Shown piece by piece: positions 32,980 through 41,586 of a DNA stretch of 46,342 nt. This stretch comes from Dehalococcoidia bacterium (GTDB lineage: Bacteria; Chloroflexota; Dehalococcoidia; Dehalococcoidales; Fen-1064). The first letter of the stretch is position 1, and each line of letters opens with the position of its first letter. A model generated the notes under the pieces. It was not told where the DNA came from. It worked only from the letters and a program-made list of their open reading frames with translations, and searched no databases. Location: positions 1 through 46,342 of the forward strand of contig DUEV01000003.1 in NCBI GenBank assembly GCA_011170375.1, in the 5' to 3' direction. Both the position numbers and the translations under genes were made by a program.

Positions 32980-34104
32980 ATGGAAATTGAACAGCTTCTC
33001 AGATTGGCCATAGATAAGCGCGCGTCGGACCTACATCTAAAAGTAGGTAGCCCGCCAGTGCTCCGCATTGATGGCGAACTCGTACCTCAGGATGATGTAC
33101 CACAGCTCATGGCTAGCGATACCGAATCCCTATTTGAACAGGTCACTACTAGAGAACAAAAGGACATCTTCATTAGAGACGTAGAGCTGGATTTTGCCCA
33201 CGGCATCCCCGGCCTAGGGCGATTCCGAGTCAACGTACTGCAGCAAAGAGGCACGATAAGCCTCGCTTTCCGGTTCATTCCGTTCGGAATCCCATCCATT
33301 GACGAAATCGAACTGCCTCAAGTGCTGAAGACACTCATTCGCAGACCAAGGGGCCTTATCTTAGTAACAGGGCATACTGGCAGCGGCAAGTCCACTACCC
33401 TGGCCGCTATGATAGACCACCTCAATGAGAATGACCGACGTCACGTTATCATGATTGAAGACCCAATCGAATTCCTCCATACCGACCACAAATGCATCAT
33501 CGTGCAGCGAGACCTTGGGGACGATACCAAGTCATTTAACACTGCCCTAGTAAAGGCCCTCCGTCATGACCCGGATGTTCTTGTAATTGGCGAAATGCGC
33601 GACTTAGGAACGATAACCACCGCCCTGACAGCTGCCGAGACAGGTCACCTGGTACTTGGTACCCTACACACCAGTGACGCCGCCCAGACCATTGACCGTA
33701 TCATTGATGTGTTTCCACCCAGTCAGCAGCGCCAGGTCAGACTGCAGTTGTCCCAGGTACTAGAGGCAGTGCTATCACAAACTCTACTACCACGTATCAA
33801 AGGGGGAAGGATAGCCGCCGTCGAGATTATGCTCGGCACACCGGCAGTCAGAAACCTCATCCGCTCAGAGAAGGTTCATGAACTTGGTACCGTCATTCAG
33901 CTTGGCAACAAAGAGGGCATGCAAACTCTTGACCAAGCATTAGCTGCTCTGGTAAAAAAGGGCATAGTTGCTCAAGAAGAAGCCATGCTGAGGAGCAGCA
34001 ACCCAGGGCAATTACGAGAGCTGATTGCCGGCGCATTCTTAACGGCAAGTGCCCCGAAGCAATCATATGAGTTCGATTTACCTCGAGGGGCCGGCAGACC
34101 TTGA
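32980..34104 (+). CDS. pilT: PilT-type twitching motility (pilus retraction) ATPase
   Basis: This 374-residue protein is a hexameric type II/IV secretion-superfamily ATPase of the PilT branch. It has the N-terminal ASDLHLKVGSPPVLRIDGEL, Walker A GHTGSGKST with Lys137, the Asp-box IEDPIEFLH, Walker B RHDPDVLVIGEMRD, the His-box ETGHLVLGTLHT, and the PilT signature AVRNLIRSEK near the C-terminus. PilT drives retraction and disassembly of type IV pili. No pilin, pilB or pilC is present in the window. The 12-nt gap to the c-di-GMP gene makes a common message very likely. Confidence 0.9.
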   Translation: MEIEQLLRLAIDKRASDLHLKVGSPPVLRIDGELVPQDDVPQLMASDTESLFEQVTTREQKDIFIRDVELDFAHGIPGLGRFRVNVLQQRGTISLAFRFIPFGIPSIDEIELPQVLKTLIRRPRGLILVTGHTGSGKSTTLAAMIDHLNENDRRHVIMIEDPIEFLHTDHKCIIVQRDLGDDTKSFNTALVKALRHDPDVLVIGEMRDLGTITTALTAAETGHLVLGTLHTSDAAQTIDRIIDVFPPSQQRQVRLQLSQVLEAVLSQTLLPRIKGGRIAAVEIMLGTPAVRNLIRSEKVHELGTVIQLGNKEGMQTLDQALAALVKKGIVAQEEAMLRSSNPGQLRELIAGAFLTASAPKQSYEFDLPRGAGRP

Positions 34105-34112
34105 CTGTGTCA

Positions 34113-34250
34113 TCACTGGCTGTCTCGCCTCCAGATATGACCCTTTCTACCGCCGCTGACGTTATCCAAGAACTTTGCGTAGTCAAGAACGATGTAGTCA
34201 CCACTGTAATAATTACCCCATTCGGTGATAGAATAGGCCAGGGTAGCCAT
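34113..34250 (-). CDS. possible 45-residue small protein
   Basis: In the gap after pilT a minus-strand ATG at 34250, with a GGTGGGAG site just upstream, opens a frame of 45 codons to a TGA at 34113. It reads MATLAYSITEWGNYYSGDYI and continues with VLDYAKFLDNVSGG, rich in aromatic residues and not of low complexity. I know no family for it. It could also be a chance frame or the leftover of a larger gene. The rest of the gap to 34512 holds nothing else I can name. Confidence 0.3.
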   Translation of the reverse strand: MATLAYSITEWGNYYSGDYIVLDYAKFLDNVSGGRKGHIWRRDSQ

Positions 34251-34512
34251 CTTGCTCCCACCTGTTATATTACTTTATACCTGGGCAGTATTGTGGCTCA
34301 GCTAAAATGATAACAATATGTTGCTTATCTCTCAATATTGCGCTAGAATATACAGACTAACAAAAAGGAGCTCGGTTCAACTGCTCAAGAGGTTGGATAG
34401 TGAGCATACCGAGTTCTCCACCTCAGAATAAGAATTATGATGACAGTCAAGGCCAAACAGACCGGCGCCAACCTGAGTTTACAAGGCAGTGACTGGAAAG
34501 CAAGGAGGAATA

Positions 34513-35271
34513 ATGGTTAGATTCGCCTCAGCAGTACTCATCGTGGCCTGCCTGCTAACGTTATCTGCCTGTCGGCAAGCAGCAACCACTTCTACACTTG
34601 AAATCCAAGAACACGACATCGAAGAAGGTACCATTACCTTCAGTTTCACCATCGACAAGGCTGGCTGGCTGGTGCTTCATCCGGCTACATCCGAGGGAGA
34701 GCCAGATACCAGCGAAGAGCTTGGGAAATCATATATTCCTTCTGCCGGTGAGTGGACCAATGACAGAGCGACGCCAGAAGCCGTTGAAACAGACTGCACT
34801 TTCTTCATGGTACTCTACTACGATGAGCCGGCAGATGGCGTATTCACCTTCACTCCAGGTGGTAATCAGGACCCGCCAGTAGAAGTGGAAGGTGAGATAG
34901 TACAGGACTCATTCACAGTACCTGCTGCCCCATCGTACGTCGAGCTGACACAAAATGTCAGTAATAACACTATCACCATCGAGGGACTTACATATCAGGC
35001 CGGCTTACTGGTGGTACTTCGCCCGGCCACACCCGAGGGAGAGCTAGACACTAGCACAATGATTAAAGTCTGGGAGATTCCATATGCTGGCCCATTCAAA
35101 TTCACCGTAACAACGCCAGGTACCCTCGATGAGGGAGACATCTTATTTGCCGTACTCCACTACGACGACCCAGATGATAACTTATTCTCCTTTACTCCAG
35201 ACGGTGACGAGGATCTGCCAGTAAAGGTCGATGGCAGTGTTGTCCTCGATAGTCTTGAGGTGAGTGGCTAG
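34513..35271 (+). CDS. lipoprotein with two DUF7282-like repeats
   Basis: This 252-residue protein has a lipoprotein signal peptide (lipobox LSAC, Cys20). It is followed by two homologous beta-rich domains, about residues 29-135 and 140-250. The first has AGWLVLHPATSEGEPDTSEE, FFMVLYYDEPADGVFTFTPG and DPPVEVEGE; the second AGLLVVLRPATPEGELDTST, LFAVLHYDDPDDNLFSFTPD and DLPVKVDGS. The pattern resembles DUF7282, a domain known mainly from archaeal and Chloroflexota surface proteins. It is presumably exposed on the cell surface; no enzymatic residues are evident. GGAGG 7 nt before the ATG at 34513 sets the start; an earlier frame opening at 34489 is not used. Confidence 0.75.
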   Translation: MVRFASAVLIVACLLTLSACRQAATTSTLEIQEHDIEEGTITFSFTIDKAGWLVLHPATSEGEPDTSEELGKSYIPSAGEWTNDRATPEAVETDCTFFMVLYYDEPADGVFTFTPGGNQDPPVEVEGEIVQDSFTVPAAPSYVELTQNVSNNTITIEGLTYQAGLLVVLRPATPEGELDTSTMIKVWEIPYAGPFKFTVTTPGTLDEGDILFAVLHYDDPDDNLFSFTPDGDEDLPVKVDGSVVLDSLEVSG

Positions 35272-35707
35272 CCGTTAGAACAGGCGAACAGCAGAACAGG
35301 TGTTATTGACAGCAGCAGCCGGTAATTAACAAGGGAACAGACATACTAACGGTTATATCCCGGCAGGGGGAATTTTCTTATTGGCACTAGATTACCGTGT
35401 TGCTGGGGGGCTTATTATCTCCTGTCCCCGGTAATATCCCCACCACCCCGTAACCGGTTCGTCATTACACTCTGCTCAACCGATTAATAATTACACCAAG
35501 CACTAATTTCCTCTACTTTTCAACACAAACAGGGAGCAGGCTGCCACTGCTAATTGAGAAGTCTAATAGAAGCCAACTGGTCAATAAGATCCCCTGCATC
35601 GGGTATAAGCGAGCCTGTAAACAGGAGGTATTACAAGGAGCTTATTGACGAAGTAACCTCAGAGCACAACGTATAGCTAGGCATGAAGAGCAAAAATAAG
35701 ATAAAAT
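35272..35707. other. intergenic stretch without a recognised gene
   Basis: In these 436 bases I find no coding frame, convincing promoter pair, tRNA or terminator. GGAGG-like sequences near 35622 and 35635 are not followed by a start codon. Confidence 0.4.
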
Positions 35708-36970
35708 GTGCACTTAATAACCCGAAAGGAACCATATCAGACGGTGAGTCGTAGAGAGGATTCTGCCACTGCCAAGCAAGCTAACCTGCCCAGGACACGG
35801 GTATCAATCGTCCGGGCTGAAAACTATAACGTCGATGAAATCCGTGACGCCGTGAGAATGGGCATAGAGCTTATAGGGGGACTAGACAAAGTAATAAAGC
35901 CGGGCAACCGTGTTTTCGTGAAGATAAATCACCTGCCACCGGCATCTCTCCCAGAGAGGGGGATAGTCACCCACCCCATCTTCGCCGAGGCGGTTGTCGA
36001 ACTCCTGAAAGAGGCCGGGGCCAATATTACCGTAGGCGACGATATTGAGGCAGGCCCCGGGGATAGATTCGCCATCTCTGGCTTCCGGCAGATGTGCCAG
36101 CGGGCCAGTGTCCGGCTGGTCAACCTCCGTGAGGGCGGATTCGTTGCCACAGAAGATGAAGGACGTCTCATTGAACCGATCTATGTCTCTCGGATTGCAC
36201 TGGAAGCCGACGTTATCGTTAACCTCCCCAAGCTAAAGACACATTCACTCACTATCCTCACCGGTGGAGTCAAGAATATGTACGGCACCATCCCCGCCAG
36301 CCTCCGCCACAGATACCACAGAGATTTTATCAATATAGATGATTTCAGCCTGATGCTGACCGACATCTTTGCAGTGGTCAGGCCACAGCTGACAATAATG
36401 GACGGTATCGTCTCCATGGAGTGTGAAGGTCCGGCAGGCGGCAATCTAAGGCAGACAAATATTATTCTTGCCGGTCAGGACGCAGTAGCCCTGGATACAG
36501 TAGCCACCAGCATAATCGGACTGAATCCGGAGGATATCGGTACGATTCGTCACTGTAATGAGCGGGGACTGGGAGTAGGTTGTCTGGACGCTATCGAGGT
36601 TACCGGCGCGAGCATTGGAAGCGTCGCTGTTCCCGATTTTCAACCATCGTCTGCTTCAACTCGCTGGCTCACAGTAAGAATGTCGAAGCCACTGCCCAGC
36701 CGAATCATGCGCTTTGTCATGCGCCAGACGGTCGTCCAGCCCAGGGTAGCGGTCAGCCAATGCACTGGATGTGAGGAGTGCGCCAAGATATGCCCGACCG
36801 GAGCCGCTACAATCGTCAATGAAATAGCTACTATAAATAAGGCTAAATGTATCCAGTGTATGTGTTGCCATGAGGCGTGCCGCTATAACGCTATCGTACT
36901 CCGGCGCTCTCTGGTTGGGAATACATTATACTGGCTCGTTAAAATTGCCAGAAAAATACTACGGCGTTAA
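35708..36970 (+). CDS. DUF362 protein with C-terminal 2[4Fe-4S] ferredoxin domain
   Basis: This protein of about 420 residues starts at GTG 35708 or at GTG 35744, neither with a clear Shine-Dalgarno site. Residues about 30-320 are a DUF362 domain (VFVKINHLPPASLPERGIVT, ADVIVNLPKLKTHSLTILTG, GVKNMYGTIP, GPAGGNLRQTN). The C-terminus has two cluster motifs, CTGCEECAKICP and CIQCMCCHEAC, and ends in a basic, partly hydrophobic helix (YWLVKIARKILRR). Proteins of this layout are common in anaerobes and are thought to take part in electron transfer or iron-sulfur chemistry; the exact role is unknown. It is transcribed alone, convergent to greA. Confidence 0.85.
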   Translation: MHLITRKEPYQTVSRREDSATAKQANLPRTRVSIVRAENYNVDEIRDAVRMGIELIGGLDKVIKPGNRVFVKINHLPPASLPERGIVTHPIFAEAVVELLKEAGANITVGDDIEAGPGDRFAISGFRQMCQRASVRLVNLREGGFVATEDEGRLIEPIYVSRIALEADVIVNLPKLKTHSLTILTGGVKNMYGTIPASLRHRYHRDFINIDDFSLMLTDIFAVVRPQLTIMDGIVSMECEGPAGGNLRQTNIILAGQDAVALDTVATSIIGLNPEDIGTIRHCNERGLGVGCLDAIEVTGASIGSVAVPDFQPSSASTRWLTVRMSKPLPSRIMRFVMRQTVVQPRVAVSQCTGCEECAKICPTGAATIVNEIATINKAKCIQCMCCHEACRYNAIVLRRSLVGNTLYWLVKIARKILRR

Positions 36971-37000
36971 ACTCGAACCCCTGAACCAGAGGAAGCTCCC

Positions 37001-37801
37001 TCAGTTCCCAATCCTTATTATCTTATAGCGTAGCTTACCGGCGGGCACAGTTACTTCCACCACATCCCCGGGGACCTTGCCAACGATGGCTCTGCCGATT
37101 GGCGAGACACCGGAGATCTTACCACTGGCGGCATCTACCTCGGTAGGACTAACCAGAGTATAATGCACCTCCTCACCGGAGGCCAAATCCTGCAATACAA
37201 CTCCATCGCCAAGAGAAGCGGTGTGCGTTATCTCCCGAGCCTCGTCAAGAATGATGGCCGAACCGAGGATTGCCTCAAGCTCCATAATCCTTCCCTCAAC
37301 GTGGCCGCGTTGTTCTCTGGCAGCGTCCAGAGGGGCATTTTCTCTGAAATCTTTGTCGGCTGCCGCCCGGCGGATGTCTTCAATCAACTGAAGACGCTTG
37401 CCCTGCAGCGTTGCCAGTTCTGCCTTCAGCTCGTCGTACCCCTGCTGAGTCAATGATACCGGTTGCCGCTTGCTACGTCGGGATACTGTTGACCTATTCT
37501 TCCCCTTCCGTGCTTTAAGGTGAATGGCTAGGTTGACCTTACTCCAACCTTGCTTCCTAGCATAGGTGAGAAAGGCGCGGATTAATTCGAGCTTCTGTGA
37601 GTAGTCAGCATCCGACTGTGATAATTGCTCAGCATAGTTTGCCACCCCGGATGGGACCAGTCCGGCAAAGGTCTGTTCCCAGCCATACCAACGAACGAAC
37701 CGATATATCTCCTGCTGGCTACTGCTCCTCGCTTCGGCCGGCAGGTCAGCAAGAAAACGCCTAGCAGCTTCGCCCAGACTTTTTTCGCTACTGCTGGTCA
37801 C
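37001..37801 (-). CDS. greA: GreA-type transcript cleavage factor fused to an N-terminal integrase-like SAM domain
   Basis: This 266-residue protein is about 110 residues longer than normal GreA. Residues about 113-266 are a complete GreA: SLTQQGYDELKAELATLQGK coiled coil, the tip residues Asp151 and Glu154 (DFREN) that hold the catalytic Mg2+ in RNA polymerase, and a C-terminal FKBP-like domain with SPIGRAIVGKVPGD. Residues about 10-95 look like the core-binding SAM-like domain of tyrosine recombinases: ADLPAEARSSSQQEIYRFVR, then YGWEQTFAGLVPSGVANYAE and LELIRAFLTYARKQGWSKVN. A basic linker (96-112) joins them. No recombinase catalytic domain is present. The extra part may bind DNA. Confidence 0.87.
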   Translation of the reverse strand: MTSSSEKSLGEAARRFLADLPAEARSSSQQEIYRFVRWYGWEQTFAGLVPSGVANYAEQLSQSDADYSQKLELIRAFLTYARKQGWSKVNLAIHLKARKGKNRSTVSRRSKRQPVSLTQQGYDELKAELATLQGKRLQLIEDIRRAAADKDFRENAPLDAAREQRGHVEGRIMELEAILGSAIILDEAREITHTASLGDGVVLQDLASGEEVHYTLVSPTEVDAASGKISGVSPIGRAIVGKVPGDVVEVTVPAGKLRYKIIRIGN

Positions 37802-37825
37802 TCCGAAATGCCTCCTGTTCCAAGT

Positions 37826-39049
37826 CTATGTTGTCTGGCCTCCACCCCTACCCCGACCGGTAAGTCGTTTCATCAAGCTGGCGGGAATGTTCATCGCAGC
37901 AATTGTCCTCAGGAAGACCCTGTAATTAAACACCCGGGACACCACCCCGCCATGCCAGTCGAAGGACAGGTCTTCGGCTTCTTGCAAATCCTCAATAATA
38001 CCGCTTGATTGCATTATGTCAAATATCTTCTCTATTTGTCTGTCACTCAGCCGTTCGTAGAGCTTCCTCGCCCAGTAGCCGACCCTCAACTCACGTCCCA
38101 GTTTCTTCTTCCATTCACGCTCGTAGCGGGCTAACCTCCGGGCTGAGAGGTCATCGACAGCCAGTGCTCTGTCCAGGCAGTCGGCAGCAATATCCGCGCA
38201 GAGCAGACCGTAGTAGATGCCGCCACCGGTGGTCGGCTTCACCTGCCCGGCAGCCGTCCCAACAACTACCAGTCGCTGGCCATATGTCTCCGGCAGAGGC
38301 TTCAGCGGGATTCCCCAGTGCAGAGGTTCGGAATTAGTAGAGACAACTTTACCCTGAGCCTCAAGGGATTCCAGCAACCTGTCCAGATAGGTACCGGGGC
38401 TGCGTCGTGACAGCAAACCCACCAGCGCACAGCCAGGTGAGGTCGGCACAAGCCAGGCGAAGAAGCCCGGTGCTACTTCCTGGCCGCAGTAGACCTCGAC
38501 ATCATCGATACCCGGTGCGGATACCTCAACCTGAACCCCCGGAACGGAGTCACCAATCCTACCAAGACCCAGACCCTCGACAAACCCGAGACTGAAGCCG
38601 GTAGCAACAACAGCAACCCTGACCTCGATACTCAGTGGCTCTCCGTTACAACTCCCCTCGATGGTGACACGGTCATCGTACACACTAACAGTCCTGACCT
38701 GAGTGCCCATTAGATAGTGTGCTCCCCTACCCTGAGCACGGCTGGCCAGAGAGATATTGAAACTGACACGGTCGACAATGGCTGCCTGAGGCTCCGGTCG
38801 CCATAATCTGATTACCTCACCCGAGGGAGAAAAGAGCCTGGCGCCATTCGCCCACCGGAAAATAAGGTCCTCATCAATGGCAAATGTAGTGGCGCACTCA
38901 CGGCTGATAATACCGGTACAGCATACCGGTTCTGACAGGAATTGTTTACGCTCCAGTACAACAACATCGTACCCGAGTCTGACTAGCCTGGCGGCAACAT
39001 GACTTCCCGCCGGCCCGCCACCAACTACGGCAACATCATGCAAAGCCAC
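37826..39049 (-). CDS. geranylgeranyl reductase family FAD-dependent oxidoreductase
   Basis: This 407-residue flavoprotein begins with a Rossmann FAD motif, VAVVGGGPAGSHVAARL (GGGPAG at 10-15), followed by VVVLERK and the family-typical CCTGIISREC. The second FAD segment, RLVVVGTAAGQVKPTTGGGI, matches geranylgeranyl reductases, which hydrogenate isoprenoid double bonds; in Chloroflexota related proteins could act on quinone or lipid side chains, or belong to the wider FixC-like group. The C-terminus (about 330-407) is helical. No ferredoxin or other partner gene is adjacent. It lies 24 nt before the greA start, both on the minus strand, and may share a message with it. Confidence 0.83.
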   Translation of the reverse strand: MALHDVAVVGGGPAGSHVAARLVRLGYDVVVLERKQFLSEPVCCTGIISRECATTFAIDEDLIFRWANGARLFSPSGEVIRLWRPEPQAAIVDRVSFNISLASRAQGRGAHYLMGTQVRTVSVYDDRVTIEGSCNGEPLSIEVRVAVVATGFSLGFVEGLGLGRIGDSVPGVQVEVSAPGIDDVEVYCGQEVAPGFFAWLVPTSPGCALVGLLSRRSPGTYLDRLLESLEAQGKVVSTNSEPLHWGIPLKPLPETYGQRLVVVGTAAGQVKPTTGGGIYYGLLCADIAADCLDRALAVDDLSARRLARYEREWKKKLGRELRVGYWARKLYERLSDRQIEKIFDIMQSSGIIEDLQEAEDLSFDWHGGVVSRVFNYRVFLRTIAAMNIPASLMKRLTGRGRGGGQTT

Positions 39050-39168
39050 ACTCCGATAAGAAAACCATGCCTATCTTACCATGATTTATGGCTTCAGGCG
39101 AACCAGACCCGGTGCACCCTGTTGGCACACGTGGACAGGTAATCAGAGAGGTTATTCCTCTGGCCAGG

Positions 39169-40464
39169 CTAACACCGACCCGCCGAGACACCGAGGTAGT
39201 CCTCGATGAGACGCATAGCACAGTATTCACCACACATGCTGCAGGCAACACCGGTCGTATCATGCTGGCGGTGTACCCTGCGCGACAGCTCCGGTCTCAG
39301 GGAGAGTTTCTCCTGCTGCTCCCAATCAAGCCGCTTCCGGGCCAGGGACATCTCAAGGTCCCACTGGGCCGCACCTTTGACACCCTTGGCGATATCAGCG
39401 GCATGGGCAGCAATCCGAGAAGCAATCACCCCCTCCCGTACATCATCGGGGTCGGGGAGGGAGAGGTGCTCTGCCGGGGTGACATAGCACAAGAAATCGG
39501 CACCAGCGGCGGCAGCCACCGCTCCACCAATAGCTGAAGTGATGTGGTCATAGCCAGCAGCGACGTCTGTTACCAGGGGGCCGAGCACGTAGAAGGGTGC
39601 CCCTTTACAGATGGACTTCTCCAGTTTTACATTGGCTTCAATCTGGTTCAAGGGCACGTGCCCCGGCCCCTCAACCATTACCTGAACGCTCGCCTGCCAC
39701 GCCCGCTCCACCAATTCACCTGCAGTCAGCAGCTCCTCCATCTGGGCACGGTCGGTAGCGTCGGCAATGCAGCCGGGCCGCATACCGTCACCGAGGCTGA
39801 GTGTTACGTCGAAATCCCTGGCCAACTCCAGAAGGCGGTCATAGTATTCATAGAGCGGGTTCTCACAATCGTTGTGGAGCATCCAGCCAATCAAAAAAGC
39901 ACCACCCCGCGACACCACGTCGGCCACCCGCTTCTGCTGTTTGAGGCAGTCCAGAGCCGACCTTGTCAGGCAACAGTGTACCGTGAGGAAATCGACGCCA
40001 TCGCGGCAGTGCTCCTCAATCGCGCTGAACAGGTCATCGATTGTCATTTCCACTATTGCCCCATGCTCCCGGATGGCATTAATCCCCGCCTGATAGACAG
40101 GTACAGTACCCACCGGCACTGTGGTCTGGGCAATGATTTCGCGACGAATAGCTGAGATATCACCACCGGTCGACAGGTCCATGACAGTATCAGCACCACA
40201 CTCAACCGCTGCCTGCAGCTTGGCCAGCTCGGTATCGACATCACCGAAGTCGGAAGATGTCCCGATATTGGCATTGACCTTGGTCCTGAGGCCTTGTCCT
40301 ATGCCACAGGGTACCAGGCCTTTATGAGCATCATTGACAGGGATTACTATCGTGCCATTGACGACGCCCTGGCGGATAAACTCCGCCTCGACCCCCTCCT
40401 GTTCCGACACTGCCCGCATCTGCGGCAGGATAATACCCTTTCGAGCCAGTTCCAGTTGCGTCAT
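39169..40464 (-). CDS. thiC: phosphomethylpyrimidine synthase ThiC
   Basis: This 431-residue enzyme turns aminoimidazole ribotide into HMP phosphate for thiamine synthesis. Length and sequence fit the short bacterial/archaeal ThiC form: [14 protein letters not shown] near residue 36, [25 protein letters not shown] and [13 protein letters not shown]. The C-terminal cluster motif is CSMCGEYC (C-x2-C-x3-C), one residue shorter in its second gap than the C-x2-C-x4-C of the E. coli form. The frame opens at 40533, but the ATG at 40464, with GGAGGTC close upstream, is the start; the upstream part is riboswitch sequence. Expression is controlled by the TPP riboswitch and terminator directly before it. 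Confidence 0.95.
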   Translation of the reverse strand: MTQLELARKGIILPQMRAVSEQEGVEAEFIRQGVVNGTIVIPVNDAHKGLVPCGIGQGLRTKVNANIGTSSDFGDVDTELAKLQAAVECGADTVMDLSTGGDISAIRREIIAQTTVPVGTVPVYQAGINAIREHGAIVEMTIDDLFSAIEEHCRDGVDFLTVHCCLTRSALDCLKQQKRVADVVSRGGAFLIGWMLHNDCENPLYEYYDRLLELARDFDVTLSLGDGMRPGCIADATDRAQMEELLTAGELVERAWQASVQVMVEGPGHVPLNQIEANVKLEKSICKGAPFYVLGPLVTDVAAGYDHITSAIGGAVAAAAGADFLCYVTPAEHLSLPDPDDVREGVIASRIAAHAADIAKGVKGAAQWDLEMSLARKRLDWEQQEKLSLRPELSRRVHRQHDTTGVACSMCGEYCAMRLIEDYLGVSAGRC

Positions 40465-40474
40465 CATGACCTCC

Positions 40475-40520
40475 AAAAAAAGAAAACCAAGGGCGATGGT
40501 TAATACTAACAGGCCCTTGG
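40475..40520 (-). terminator. rho-independent terminator of the TPP riboswitch
   Basis: On the minus strand CCAAGGGC (40520-40513) and GCCCTTGG (40494-40487) form an 8-bp stem, followed at once by TTTTCTTTTTTT (40486-40475). It ends the message just before the thiC Shine-Dalgarno site. Confidence 0.85.
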
Positions 40521-40531
40521 TGACTACAATC

Positions 40532-40613
40532 ACCGCTTCCCTACGCTCGCATTACCGAGATCAGGTTCCCAGGGTTGGCATCAGCCTCTCAGCCTGTTAG
40601 CACCCCTAGCGGT
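40532..40613 (-). promoter_or_regulatory. TPP riboswitch (thi box)
   Basis: The minus strand has the conserved thi-box: GGGGTGC, CTGAGA, ACCCTGGGAACCTGATC and GTAATGCGAGCGTAGGGAA, closed by the P1 helix ACCGCT (40613-40608) with AGCGGT (40537-40532). The nine bases CTAACAGGC (40600-40592) in the aptamer are exactly complementary to GCCTGTTAG (40514-40506), which begins in the 5' arm of the terminator and runs into its loop. That pairing could act as an antiterminator without TPP; TPP binding would free the terminator and stop thiC transcription. Confidence 0.93.
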
Positions 40614-40638
40614 CTTCTTTATATGTTTTTACCTTAAT

Positions 40639-40667
40639 AATCTAGCACATAGATGGTGTAAATGCAA
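40639..40667 (-). promoter_or_regulatory. probable promoter of the riboswitch-thiC message
   Basis: TTGCAT (40667-40662) and TAGATT (40644-40639) are separated by 17 bp on the minus strand. Transcription would start near 40632, about 20 nt before the aptamer. Confidence 0.5.
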
Positions 40668-40688
40668 GGAAGGGTACTCAAACTACCC

Positions 40689-41483
40689 CTACTCCCCGCT
40701 CCACTGCGGCTCCCGCTTCTCCACCCAGGCACGCGGACCTTCCTGGGTGTCCGGAGTGGTGGAGTTAATCAGCATCGCCATCTCAGCCATCTCCAGATTG
40801 AGGTTGCGGAACTGGTCGAGGCCCCGCCAGAGGAGCTTCTTGGCGAACTGGGTAGCCACCGGGGCCTGGGTAAACTGTCGGCAGAACTCTTTTGTAGTCG
40901 ACATTAGCTCTTCATGGGGTACCACCTTGGTTACGTAGCCGATACTGAGTGCCTCTTCGGCATCAATCATCCTCCCCGACCAGATAAGCTCCAGGGCCTT
41001 TGCGATACCGACAATCCGCGGCAAGAAATAGCAACCGGCATCGCCGGGGAGGAGCCCCATCCTGACGTAGTTCATGCCTACCCGGGCCTTGTCCGACATT
41101 ATCCGGATATCAGCCATGCTGGCCATGTCCATACCCGCCCCGGCGGCGGGGCCATTGATAGCAGCAATGTACGGCTTATCGAGGCTCTCCAAGGCACGGG
41201 GCACCCGGTGCACACCGAGGCGCATGTAGTTCCTCCGGGCATAGACCGGTTGCCCCTGCCTGCCACCACCAGCGGCGGCTTTGACATCCATACCGGAGCA
41301 GAAACCACGCCCCGCCCCGGTCACTATCACCACCCTCACCTTGGGGTCGGTCTTGGCAGTCTCGATAGCATCCACCCACTCAGTGAGCAGGGTATCGGTA
41401 AAGGCATTCAGGCTCTCAGGGCGATTAAGGATTATCGTAGCGATATAGTCCTCCACCGTATATATTATTTCCTTGTATGCCAT
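40689..41483 (-). CDS. enoyl-CoA hydratase/isomerase family protein
   Basis: This 264-residue crotonase has GAGRGFCSGMDVKAA as the first and AAINGPAAGAGMDMA as the second oxyanion segment, then YVRMGLLPGDAGCYFLPRIV and the ALSIGYVTKVVPHEEL helix region. GDAG keeps Asp where many members have the second catalytic residue, closer to isomerases or dehalogenases than to classical hydratases with two Glu, so the reaction is open. AAGGAGG lies 7 nt before the ATG. It is transcribed alone and is not closely related to the crotonase at 23760. Confidence 0.83.
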   Translation of the reverse strand: MAYKEIIYTVEDYIATIILNRPESLNAFTDTLLTEWVDAIETAKTDPKVRVVIVTGAGRGFCSGMDVKAAAGGGRQGQPVYARRNYMRLGVHRVPRALESLDKPYIAAINGPAAGAGMDMASMADIRIMSDKARVGMNYVRMGLLPGDAGCYFLPRIVGIAKALELIWSGRMIDAEEALSIGYVTKVVPHEELMSTTKEFCRQFTQAPVATQFAKKLLWRGLDQFRNLNLEMAEMAMLINSTTPDTQEGPRAWVEKREPQWSGE

Positions 41484-41586
41484 TATTCTCCTCCTTGTGT
41501 TGTCCGTGTTGCCATACTAGACTTTCACCATATGAGGTGTCAAGGGCTTGCATTTATTGTCTTCTTGTTTATCTCACTCCCTATTT

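Noticed and set aside
34101-34310. Plus-strand 69-codon frame overlapping the pilT end
   Set aside because: No ribosome site and low-complexity start; the minus-strand frame in the same gap looks more protein-like.
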